DNA from: an uncultured Lachnospiraceae bacterium
GTDB taxonomy: Bacteria > Bacillota > Clostridia > Lachnospirales > Lachnospiraceae
Length of the DNA: 64,000 bases
Direction: 5' to 3'
NCBI GenBank assembly: GCA_946623875.1
Contig: CAMORO010000001.1
Location: forward strand, 22,768-86,767
Each line of letters begins with the position of its first letter. Within the stretch, counting starts at the first letter, position 1. The translations under genes were made by a program, and so were the position numbers. The notes beneath the pieces are model-generated. The model was given only the letters and a program-made list of their open reading frames with translations, had not been told where the DNA came from and did not search any database. Positions 41,007 through 49,385 of this stretch are shown here, piece after piece.

Positions 41007-42701
41007 TTATGAATGCATTTCCTTGTTTGCATTCAGAAAGTCATACAATGCCATCACACAGAAGATCATGGGTGTACAAAGTATCTGCTGGTAACAGAAC
41101 ATATTGTGGAAAAAGTATCCGGCAACCGCCGAAGCACATGCCAGTGATGCCGGATTGTCATATTTCCTTACGCAGGAGACAAATGCACTGCCAAATATCC
41201 CAAGATAGGTTACGAAGCCCAGGATCCCTTCATTAAAAAGCATATTCAGCCATTCATTGTGTGCGCAGATAACAATTTCGCCATTCCAGAACTCATGCAT
41301 CATGGAAGCACGGATATCGTCCGCATACATTACCATAGGATAGCAGTCCGGACCGGGACCCGTAAAGATCATGCTTCTCCACATCGGCTCCCTCATAACC
41401 TCCACGGTATTCCTCCACGTATATCCTCTGTTGTTCCCCCAACTGTCATTAAAGGTAAGATATTCCACTCCCGCAAGAGCATCCGTTGGCAGCATTCCCT
41501 TTGTATTTAAATATGCGATGATAATAACAAGAGGCACACAGGCAGCTACACATATTACAACAGTTGTACGTAATCTCCTGTACCGGGTAATGTCAAACCT
41601 GCCTGAATCCGTCTTTTTCAGGATCATGATATACAACCCGGTCAGAGCGATCAGCAGTACAAGTGTTACAGGCGACTGTGATACAAACAGGGACATCCGG
41701 TCAAGCTCCGTCAGTCTCTGCGGGAACAGTATCTGAAACAGACCCACCACCTTCATCGCCCCAAGCATGAGGATCATCATTTCGAGAAACCTTAAAAACC
41801 TCTCATTATTCATAAAGGAGATCGCAAACATCATCACGATGATCGCCGCAAAGGCAGGATATGCACTGTCGCTGTTCTGGGTCACAAAAGTGGCTCCTCC
41901 CATGCTCACATATAACGCGAGCAGGCATTTGGCCAACGTCCGCTTCCGGTCGCAGAACATATACAGGGCCATACCGACGGGCAGCATGACCACCATGAAG
42001 CTTGAATACCATGTTGCCTGTCCGAGAGTGGACAGGAACTTGTTTATATACCCCTCGACAAGTCCGTCGTACATCCCGAGCGGATCGATATGAAAGCGGT
42101 TAAGCACTCCAAGAAGAAAGACAGCAAATGCCGAAGACAGGGAAATACAGATCAGATCCTTTTTCCAGGACTTCATAAAAAAACGTGATATCATAAAATA
42201 CATCGCCACAAACATAAGCTGGGATCTCAGTCCCATGTTCCAGCCCCTGTATCCTTCCCACGGAAGGTTTACAACCCTTGCATCCTTATCGGTATTGAAC
42301 AGAAAAAAAACAGGATATTCACCGGTTCTTACCGGTGAGAGCAGGAATGATATTACAGATGCCATTCCAAACGCGATCACAAAAAGATCCGTTATCGACA
42401 TTGCCATAAATCTCTCTTTTAAATATGAGAGCCTTATCCTGCCGCCCACACCAAGGACAATGATATGGATCGCCAGCATTATTGCCGATAAAGACAAAAA
42501 GGTGACTGTTAAATACATGAACATCGTGTATTTAAAATCACCTATATCAAAATACTTATTATGATAAAACAGGGGCATCGCCACAAAAAATATACAACAG
42601 TATACCGACACGATCACCCGTAAAATAAAAAGGGTTACCTCGTAAGCCTCAAGCGTTACTCCCGTTTTCTTCTTTTTCCCGTTTCTTCCTGTATTGCTCA
42701 T
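41007..42701 (-). CDS. O-antigen ligase/polymerase family membrane protein
   Basis: The 564-residue protein has about twelve membrane helices and a large extracytoplasmic loop. The Wzy_C-type signature near the C-terminus includes TWRNTVEVMREPMWRSMIFTGPGPDCY and HNEWLNMLFNEGILGFVTYLGIFG. It is probably a polymerase or ligase of a surface polysaccharide or teichoic acid-like glycan. It is 15 bp downstream of plsY and close to a GT26 fusion. The end of the gene lies in a 12-bp tandem duplication (about 40991-41014) that also duplicates the stop region. Confidence 0.85.
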   Translation of the reverse strand: MSNTGRNGKKKKTGVTLEAYEVTLFILRVIVSVYCCIFFVAMPLFYHNKYFDIGDFKYTMFMYLTVTFLSLSAIMLAIHIIVLGVGGRIRLSYLKERFMAMSITDLFVIAFGMASVISFLLSPVRTGEYPVFFLFNTDKDARVVNLPWEGYRGWNMGLRSQLMFVAMYFMISRFFMKSWKKDLICISLSSAFAVFLLGVLNRFHIDPLGMYDGLVEGYINKFLSTLGQATWYSSFMVVMLPVGMALYMFCDRKRTLAKCLLALYVSMGGATFVTQNSDSAYPAFAAIIVMMFAISFMNNERFLRFLEMMILMLGAMKVVGLFQILFPQRLTELDRMSLFVSQSPVTLVLLIALTGLYIMILKKTDSGRFDITRYRRLRTTVVICVAACVPLVIIIAYLNTKGMLPTDALAGVEYLTFNDSWGNNRGYTWRNTVEVMREPMWRSMIFTGPGPDCYPMVMYADDIRASMMHEFWNGEIVICAHNEWLNMLFNEGILGFVTYLGIFGSAFVSCVRKYDNPASLACASAVAGYFFHNMFCYQQILCTPMIFCVMALYDFLNANKEMHS

Positions 42702-42716
42702 CTCAAACCGGCATCC

Positions 42717-43469
42717 TCAGACCTCTTTGTGCCTTATCACACCGTCATCCTCCATTTCAAAGGGATATGTGGTTCCGTCATCATTCTCAACTCCGAACCT
42801 GTCCGCCTCAGCCTTACGGTTCCAAAGGAACGAGAACTTAAGTTCGTTTCCCTCCCTGATACGCCTGAAATTCTCCATGTGCCTGTAGAAGATCGCGATC
42901 GATGCGATAAACAGGATAAACATCGCATGCACCCCGCCGCTCCCGCGGTATGCATAACCGTATATCAATGGAAATATGGCGGAAACACTGGTCGGACCAA
43001 AGCATACGTAATTGGTAACGAATACAACAAATATCGTCATGATAAGAAGAACAAAGAATATCCTGTAATCCAGTGCAAGTACAGAACCTCCCAACGAAGC
43101 AAAGCCCTTGCCTCCCTTGAAGCCCATATAGAATGGGAATATGTGTCCCAGGATAACCGCGACTGCGGTTACCGCTCCGACTATGAACACTGTCGGAAAA
43201 AATGCATACATGATCTTGATCGCAAAGAAAGCTTTAAAAATATCAAACAGGGCCACAAAAGCTCCCGCCTTCTTTCCAACCGTGATAATTACATTTGATG
43301 CACCTGCATTTCCCGAACCGTGTTCCCTTATGTCAAAGCCCTTAAGCCTTGCTATCATATAGGACAGATTAATGCATCCTATAAGATAACCTGTCAGTAA
43401 AGACACGATAACGGCAAAAACGATATTATCAGCGTATGCCGGTGCCGATGAGATCAAAACACTATTCAT
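42717..43469 (-). CDS. plsY: Glycerol-3-phosphate acyltransferase PlsY
   Basis: PlsY makes lysophosphatidic acid from acyl-phosphate at the membrane. Its three motifs are visible: GSGNAGASNVIITVGKKAG, FYMGFKGGKGFASLGG and a later HMENFRRIREGNE. The protein has 250 residues and about five helices. It is longer than typical PlsY (about 200) because of a charged C-terminal extension (LKFSFLWNRKAEADRFGVEN and following). It starts 15 bp after the GT26 fusion gene. Confidence 0.94.
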   Translation of the reverse strand: MNSVLISSAPAYADNIVFAVIVSLLTGYLIGCINLSYMIARLKGFDIREHGSGNAGASNVIITVGKKAGAFVALFDIFKAFFAIKIMYAFFPTVFIVGAVTAVAVILGHIFPFYMGFKGGKGFASLGGSVLALDYRIFFVLLIMTIFVVFVTNYVCFGPTSVSAIFPLIYGYAYRGSGGVHAMFILFIASIAIFYRHMENFRRIREGNELKFSFLWNRKAEADRFGVENDDGTTYPFEMEDDGVIRHKEV

Positions 43470-43484
43470 AATATCTACCTATCC

Positions 43485-45005
43485 TTATTTCCTCGTCAGC
43501 CACATATATTTAATATTGGTGACGAAATACCTCTTAAACAGTCTCTTTGGATCCTGAAACATCCGGTACAGCCACTCAAGCTTCATATTCTGCATCCACC
43601 CCGGTGCTCTCTTTATGTTTCCGCTCTCAAAGTCAAACGCCGCACCGACGCCTATCATCAGGGCATTTATCCTGCCCTTATGCGCTGCCATCCATATTTC
43701 CTGCTTGGGGGCACCGAGTCCGACCCATACGAAATCAGGATCAGCTTCATTTATCTGCTTAACATATGCCTCGTCCTCCTCGGGCGTAAGCTCGCGGAAC
43801 GGAGGCGATATCATTCCGGCTATCACGGCGCCGGGATAATTCTCTTCTATTTTGGATCTCAGCTTATTTAATGTATCCTCGGTTGAGCCATAGAAGAAAT
43901 GTGAGAAACCGGCATCCTTACTTCTTATAAGAAGCTCCTTCATAAGGTCGGGACCGGTAACGCGCTTGGCATTTCTCTTGCCGTTTTCCCTGCTGTACGA
44001 AGACAGGGGACTGCCATCCGGAAGTGCCATCACAGCCTCGTTCTGTACCTTCATGTATTCAGGGTTCTCATAAGCCATAACCGTCGTATGTACGTTGGAT
44101 ACACAGATATACTGTCCCTTCCACGCCTTAAGATTGTCGGTTATCTTCTGTATAGTACCCTCCATGCTGGTCACTGCAATGTTTACGCCCAGTATGTTGT
44201 CCACCCTGAGCGCGGAAACCTCAACCATGTTAAGATCACCGTATGTACCCAGTATCCTTCCGCCGCTGAGATAGTCATTGTACGATGGAACTATATATAC
44301 CATAACACTCTTGATCGCGCAAGTAATGAGCAGCCTGTTCAGTACTTCTTCCTCTATTTCGGAGCATATTACCGCCTCATCTGCGCCTGTCCTGTCAATG
44401 ATCTCGCCTATCATATCATAGGTACCCAGATATGACGGTATCCGGCTGTCAGCTTCGGGTGCTATATGACCCGAATACTCACACTCCCTGTGAAGAGCCT
44501 TCTCCATACCACGGTAATAGCGTCTTGCATTGTTGCCCGTACCCACAATGAGCACATGCGTAAGACCCTGATTCTTCCTGCAGTAATACAGGCTGAAGGC
44601 TGAAAATGAGACCCTCTTGATAATGAGCAGAAGGATCGATACCATGATAAACAGGATCAGCCATGCACGTGAAAACTGACTGCCCTGTGACAGGAAGAGA
44701 GTACCTGCCGTCGCTATACCCGAAATGATCTGTATCAGTACTACCCTGACAAGCTCCCTGTATACACTCTTGATCCTGATCGTTGAGTAATCACCCATGA
44801 TGGTATACATGATAATACTCACCAGTCCGCAGACGAGCGCAAACGGCATGAACACAAGCACATCCCGGGGATGAAACATCTGTATCACACCGTCTCCGAG
44901 ATAATATCTTATCAGCGCAGCTATCAGATACGAAATAAATATCAGAACAAATTCCGACAAAGCGTTTACAATTTTGAGAGAAACGTAATCCCTGTAGTGC
45001 TTCAA
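43485..45005 (-). CDS. Fusion: membrane CoA_binding_3 domain plus WecG/TagA/CpsF (GT26) glycosyltransferase
   Basis: Residues 1 to about 135 hold four membrane helices. Residues 140-255 are a Rossmann-like CoA_binding_3 domain (LTHVLIVGTGNNARRYYRG), as at the start of polyprenyl glycosylphosphotransferases. The expected catalytic phosphotransferase domain is missing. In its place, from about residue 265, is a GT26 domain (ILGVNIAVTSMEGTIQKI; VTGPDLMKELL; DPDFVWVGLGAPKQEIW; IGVGAAFDFESGNIKRAPGW). GT26 enzymes add the second sugar to an undecaprenyl-linked sugar. Start is TTG at 45005 with GGAGGGG upstream. Confidence 0.86.
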   Translation of the reverse strand: MKHYRDYVSLKIVNALSEFVLIFISYLIAALIRYYLGDGVIQMFHPRDVLVFMPFALVCGLVSIIMYTIMGDYSTIRIKSVYRELVRVVLIQIISGIATAGTLFLSQGSQFSRAWLILFIMVSILLLIIKRVSFSAFSLYYCRKNQGLTHVLIVGTGNNARRYYRGMEKALHRECEYSGHIAPEADSRIPSYLGTYDMIGEIIDRTGADEAVICSEIEEEVLNRLLITCAIKSVMVYIVPSYNDYLSGGRILGTYGDLNMVEVSALRVDNILGVNIAVTSMEGTIQKITDNLKAWKGQYICVSNVHTTVMAYENPEYMKVQNEAVMALPDGSPLSSYSRENGKRNAKRVTGPDLMKELLIRSKDAGFSHFFYGSTEDTLNKLRSKIEENYPGAVIAGMISPPFRELTPEEDEAYVKQINEADPDFVWVGLGAPKQEIWMAAHKGRINALMIGVGAAFDFESGNIKRAPGWMQNMKLEWLYRMFQDPKRLFKRYFVTNIKYMWLTRK

Positions 45006-45121
45006 GGTACCCCTCCGGACATAAATTCATCTATATGTGGTGTATTTTAACATATCCGGCCACTAAATACCACCCTTCTTTCACTGTATAACCGCCTTAA
45101 ATGTCGTGTTTCCAACCTGTT

Positions 45122-47068
45122 TTAAGCCTTATCCGCTCCGTCTCTTAGCATACGCATGGAATTAAGGATCGCCAGTACACAGACGCCTACATCCGCGAAA
45201 ACCGCTGCCCACATATTCGCAATACCTGCGGCACTCAGCAGCAGGACCAGTACCTTTACTCCAATGGCAAAAACTATGTTCTGTTTAACTATGTTCATTG
45301 TCCTGCCGGCAATACGGATAAGAGTGCCTATTTTCCCGACATCATCATCCATCAGGACTATATCGGCCGCTTCAATGGCTGCATCCGATCCCATGGCACC
45401 CATCGCTATTCCGATATCGGCCCTTGCAAGTACGGGTGCGTCGTTTATCCCGTCACCCGAAAAAGCAAGATATTTCCCATCCTTTTTATTTGAAAGCAGT
45501 TCTTCTACCCTGGCTACCTTATCGGCCGGAAGGAGCTGCGCATAATATTCATCAATCTTAAGCTCCGATGCGATATGACCTGCAGCTTCCTCACGGTCAC
45601 CCGTAAGCATTATGCTTCTGCCACCCGCTTCTCTGATATGTTTAACGGCTTCTGCCGCACCATCCTTTACAGTATCGGATATGACTATCACGCCTGCATA
45701 TACATTATCGACTGCCAGATACACTACCGTTCCGTATTCACCGCATTCCTTAAATGAAATGCCGTGGGCCTTAAGGAGCCTGCTGTTTCCCACAAGTACA
45801 GGCTTCCCGTCAACTACGGCACTTATTCCGTGACCCGCTTCCTCGGTTACACCCTCGACCCCTGACAGATCAGGAAAGCCTTCTTCTGTATTTTTCCCTT
45901 GTTCACTGTATGCTTTGCGTATTGATGCAGCGATCGGATGCGTCGAATATCCCTCCGCATGTGCCGCGTAATACAATATCTCTTCTTTTGAAAAACCCGT
46001 TGCCATACCCGCTGTATCACCGGTATTATCCTCTTCCTGCCCGATGACTTTGGTTACCCTGAATTCTCCCTTTGTAAGTGTTCCCGTCTTGTCAAACACG
46101 AAGGTATCAACCCTCGACATCAGTTCAAGATAATTGGAACCCTTGACCAATATTCCCTGCCTTGATGCGGCACCGATACCTCCAAAGAAACCAAGCGGTA
46201 CCGATATCACCAGAGCACAGGGGCAGGATACAACCAGAAAGGTACAGGCCCTCAGCAGCCAGACAGATACTGATGCCAGGCCCCCGCCCGAAATAACCGG
46301 GCCAAGCAGAACCAGCGCAACTGCGGCAAAAGTCACGATAGGGGTGTAGTATTTGGCAAATCTTGTAATGAAGTTCTCGACTTTTGCTTTCTTCTCACCG
46401 GCATTCTCTACCAGTTCAAGGATCCTCGCAACGGTACTGTCATCATATTCCTTCGTGGTTACAACCTTAAGCGTACCTTCACCGTTTATGCATCCGCTGT
46501 ATATCGGTTCGCCCACACCTATCCTTCTTTGAACCGCTTCCCCGGTAAGGGCTGAGGTATCAAGCATGGAGCTGCCCTCGATCACTTCACCGTCAAGCGG
46601 TACACGTTCACCGGGCTTTATAACTATCGTGCTTCCGACCTCAACATCATCCGGTTCCACCTCATGTATTCCTTCTTCATCTTCAAGATTGGCATATTCC
46701 GGTGCCATATCCATGAGCTCGGATATGGACTGTCGGCTCTTCCCGACGGCATAGCTCTGGAACAGCTCACCGATCTGATAGAACAGCATGACCGCCACGG
46801 CTTCCTCATATTCCTTTACGCCGAAAGCTCCGAAGGTTGCGATCATCATAAGGAAGCTCTCATCAAATACCTGTCCATGTGATATATTTATCACTGCCTT
46901 ATGAAGTACATCGAAACCAACTATAAGATAAGGGACAAGAAATACCGCAAACCTTATGATAACAGGCAGTTCGTCAAGCCTGCCCGTATGCTCCGCAATC
47001 AGCAGCGGAAAGAAGATCACAGCCGCTGTTATTATTCTGTAAAGTGATTTCTTCTGCTTTGATGTCAT
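45122..47068 (-). CDS. Heavy-metal P-type ATPase (Zn/Cd/Pb type, P1B)
   Basis: The 648-residue pump exports divalent soft metals. It has the CPC motif SCPCALVISVPLGFFGGIG, the phosphorylation site FDKTGTLTKG, GEAVQRR, AAHAEGYSTHPIAASI (HP motif) and SGDGINDAPVLARADIG. The CPCALVISVPL form and the C-terminal helices fit the CadA/ZntA group. There is no N-terminal HMA domain in the protein; a separate HMA protein gene lies 92 bp upstream. The pair is likely one operon under an ArsR-type operator. Confidence 0.93.
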   Translation of the reverse strand: MTSKQKKSLYRIITAAVIFFPLLIAEHTGRLDELPVIIRFAVFLVPYLIVGFDVLHKAVINISHGQVFDESFLMMIATFGAFGVKEYEEAVAVMLFYQIGELFQSYAVGKSRQSISELMDMAPEYANLEDEEGIHEVEPDDVEVGSTIVIKPGERVPLDGEVIEGSSMLDTSALTGEAVQRRIGVGEPIYSGCINGEGTLKVVTTKEYDDSTVARILELVENAGEKKAKVENFITRFAKYYTPIVTFAAVALVLLGPVISGGGLASVSVWLLRACTFLVVSCPCALVISVPLGFFGGIGAASRQGILVKGSNYLELMSRVDTFVFDKTGTLTKGEFRVTKVIGQEEDNTGDTAGMATGFSKEEILYYAAHAEGYSTHPIAASIRKAYSEQGKNTEEGFPDLSGVEGVTEEAGHGISAVVDGKPVLVGNSRLLKAHGISFKECGEYGTVVYLAVDNVYAGVIVISDTVKDGAAEAVKHIREAGGRSIMLTGDREEAAGHIASELKIDEYYAQLLPADKVARVEELLSNKKDGKYLAFSGDGINDAPVLARADIGIAMGAMGSDAAIEAADIVLMDDDVGKIGTLIRIAGRTMNIVKQNIVFAIGVKVLVLLLSAAGIANMWAAVFADVGVCVLAILNSMRMLRDGADKA

Positions 47069-47160
47069 TTTCTTTTCCTTTGGAATAAGGATCTGTTATT
47101 AAACAGATTTACAAGGTTCTGAACCTGTGTAAATCAGTGTACGGTTCTTAAACCCGCATG

Positions 47161-47379
47161 TTACCACACAACCTTACAGTCAGGCTCAACCTTGGAAATG
47201 CACTCTGCCGCTTTATTAACGATGTCATCAAACATCTCATCAGGTGCCTCGATCGTCATCTTCTGAGCAAGGAAATTAACCGAAGCACTCATAACCCCCG
47301 GAATCTCCCTGATCGCCGCCTCCATCTTGGCAGCGCAGTTGGCACAATCCAGATCCTCTAATTTAAATTTCTTCTTCAT
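47161..47379 (-). CDS. Stand-alone heavy metal-associated (HMA) domain protein
   Basis: This is a 72-residue cytoplasmic metal carrier with a CxxC site in LEDLDCANCAAKMEAAIREI and a typical HMA second half (VMSASVNFLAQKMTIEAP). DCANCA fits zinc or cadmium carriers. The frame is open from 47454, but AAAGGAGG stands just before the internal ATG at 47379, which I choose. It lies directly upstream of the P-type ATPase gene that lacks such a domain, so it probably serves as its detached metal-binding domain. Confidence 0.9.
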   Translation of the reverse strand: MKKKFKLEDLDCANCAAKMEAAIREIPGVMSASVNFLAQKMTIEAPDEMFDDIVNKAAECISKVEPDCKVVW

Positions 47380-47415
47380 TTCGGGTTCCTCCTTTGAATC
47401 AGTGTAATTATTCTT

Positions 47416-47443
47416 ATATGAACACATGAATGATTGTTCATAT
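47416..47443. promoter_or_regulatory. ArsR/SmtB-type metal-responsive operator
   Basis: The inverted repeat ATATGAACA (47416-47424) and TGTTCATAT (47435-47443) contains TGAA-N6-TTCA (47427-47440), the SmtB/CadC-type core. It lies just upstream of the HMA gene. No ArsR-family regulator gene is in the window. Confidence 0.6.
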
Positions 47444-47548
47444 ATAATATACAATAATATTTATATTTATGCAACTACTTTTTTATTGGAATCAAGGTTG
47501 GATCACGGGGAATGGTTCCCTGACTCCCCATGACTCAACCCGGGTGTT

Positions 47549-48910
47549 TTACGGCAGCCTGCTCAATGCTTCCTCAAGCTCGGCATCCGTGGGAATGTAA
47601 TCGTCCATCTTACCGTCATTGAACTTCTCATATGCAACAAGGTCGAAGTAACCGGTTCCGGTAAGACCGAAGAGGATCGTCTTCTCCTCACCTGTCTCCT
47701 TACACTTCTTTGCTTCATCTATGGCAACCTTGATAGCATGTGAGCTCTCGGGTGCAGGGAGGATGCCTTCTACCCTTGCGAAATACTCAGCAGCCTCGAA
47801 TACATCCGTCTGCTTTGCTGTTACAGCTTCCATATATCCGTCGTGGTAAAGCTGTGAAAGTGTGGTACTCATGCCATGGAAACGAAGACCTCCCGCATGA
47901 TTGGGTGCGGGAATAAAGCTGCTTCCGAGTGTATACATCTTAGCCAGCGGACAGATCATACCCGTATCGCAGAAATCGTATGCATATTTTCCTCTTGTAA
48001 AGCTGGGGCATGATGCGGGTTCTACCGCTATTATCCTATAGTCTGCCTCACCTCTTAATTTCTCGCCCATAAACGGAGCGATAAGACCGCCGAGGTTTGA
48101 TCCGCCACCGGCGCAGCCGATTATCATATCCGGTCTGATCCCGTATTTATCGAATGCTGCCTTGGCCTCAAGACCTATGACAGACTGATGAAGCAGTACC
48201 TGATTAAGCACACTTCCCAGTACATATCTGTATCCCTCGTTGTGTGTAGCCACTTCCACTGCCTCTGAAATAGCACATCCAAGGCTTCCTGTGGTTCCGG
48301 GATGCTCTGCAAGTATCTTACGTCCCACCTCGGTCGTTTCTGACGGAGAAGGTGTTACCGAAGCCCCGTATGTTCTCATGACTTCACGTCTGAAGGGCTT
48401 CTGTTCATAGGATACCTTAACCATAAATACCTTGCAGTCAAGTTCAAAATAGGCACATGCCATGGACAGTGCCGTTCCCCACTGTCCTGCACCTGTTTCT
48501 GTTGTCACACCCTTAAGTCCCTGCTTTTTGGCATAATATGCCTGTGCTATGGCTGAGTTAAGCTTGTGGCTTCCGGAGGTATTGTTACCCTCGAACTTGT
48601 AATAGATCTTAGCGGGTGTCCCAAGCTTCTTCTCAAGGCAGTACGCCCGTACAAGCGGTGCCGGTCTGTACATCTTATAGAAATCACGTATTTCCTGAGG
48701 TATTTCAATATACGGCGTTGTTTCATCCAGTTCCTGCTTAACCAGCTCCTCGCAGAACACTCCCGACAATTCCTGTGCCGTCATAGGCTGACGGGTTCCG
48801 GGATTAAGCAGCGGCGCGGGCTTATTCTTCATATCCGCCCTCATATTGTACCAGGACGAAGGAATATCCTTCTCATCAAGATAGATCTTATAGGGTATTT
48901 CTTTTGACAT
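47549..48910 (-). CDS. trpB: TrpB2-type tryptophan synthase beta-like protein
   Basis: This PLP enzyme joins indole (and serine) to tryptophan. The 453-residue protein belongs to the longer TrpB2 group, with N-terminal IPYKIYLDEKDIPSSWYNM and RPAPLVRAYCLEKKLGTPA. The PLP lysine is in EGNNTSGSHKLNSAIAQAYYA, and the glycine loop is in IGCAGGGSNLGG. No trpA or other trp genes are adjacent, as is usual for TrpB2, which may salvage indole or recycle serine. No T-box or riboswitch is visible in the roughly 50-bp upstream gap. Confidence 0.93.
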   Translation of the reverse strand: MSKEIPYKIYLDEKDIPSSWYNMRADMKNKPAPLLNPGTRQPMTAQELSGVFCEELVKQELDETTPYIEIPQEIRDFYKMYRPAPLVRAYCLEKKLGTPAKIYYKFEGNNTSGSHKLNSAIAQAYYAKKQGLKGVTTETGAGQWGTALSMACAYFELDCKVFMVKVSYEQKPFRREVMRTYGASVTPSPSETTEVGRKILAEHPGTTGSLGCAISEAVEVATHNEGYRYVLGSVLNQVLLHQSVIGLEAKAAFDKYGIRPDMIIGCAGGGSNLGGLIAPFMGEKLRGEADYRIIAVEPASCPSFTRGKYAYDFCDTGMICPLAKMYTLGSSFIPAPNHAGGLRFHGMSTTLSQLYHDGYMEAVTAKQTDVFEAAEYFARVEGILPAPESSHAIKVAIDEAKKCKETGEEKTILFGLTGTGYFDLVAYEKFNDGKMDDYIPTDAELEEALSRLP

Positions 48911-48962
48911 ACATTTCTCCTCCTAATTAAATTTCGTATGATCACCGTAATAGTGTTTAATT

Positions 48963-49334
48963 TCAGTCATACCAGGCCATCGGCGGATCCAGTTCGAACT
49001 GATCGGCATCCTCAAAGAGATATCTGAATATCTTTTCGGGTTCCTCATATTCGAACTCCTCATCTCTCCCTATACCCTGGATAACGATCTCCCCTCCGCG
49101 ATCCTTTGCATATACAAAACCGTGAAGATACAGCTTATCATCATCGTCGAATTTCTCCATAAACCACCAGTATTCGCAATACTTGATCTGAAGATACGGG
49201 TTAAACATTCCCGATCTCATCAATTCCCTGAATTTATCGCTCCTTAGATTCTTGAAATATCTGACTCCTCCGTTATATTCACCTTCAAGATAAGGTGAAC
49301 CAAATATGATCTGATCTCTCTTATCAAAGTCCAT
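48963..49334 (-). CDS. Uncharacterised small acidic protein
   Basis: The 123-residue protein is rich in aromatic and acidic residues (YCEYWWFMEKFDDDDKLYLHGFVYAKDRGG). It has no membrane segment or signal peptide. I do not recognise a family. A GGAAGG site about 10 bases before the ATG and the open frame between larC and trpB support a real gene. The gaps to both neighbours are about 50 bp, so it may share a transcript with larC. Confidence 0.75.
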   Translation of the reverse strand: MDFDKRDQIIFGSPYLEGEYNGGVRYFKNLRSDKFRELMRSGMFNPYLQIKYCEYWWFMEKFDDDDKLYLHGFVYAKDRGGEIVIQGIGRDEEFEYEEPEKIFRYLFEDADQFELDPPMAWYD

Positions 49335-49385
49335 CTTGCATTATCCTTCCTGTTATTTTTGTATCAATGGGACCGGTCCTTCATG

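Noticed and set aside
41007..45005. A complete capsule operon with plsY
   Set aside because: PlsY is a phospholipid enzyme and no sugar-nucleotide or flippase genes are present, so only scattered polysaccharide genes are claimed.
48911..48962. Tryptophan T-box or riboswitch upstream of trpB, or a terminator of that gene's neighbours
   Set aside because: The gap is only about 50 bases and shows no T-box elements or antiterminator pairing.
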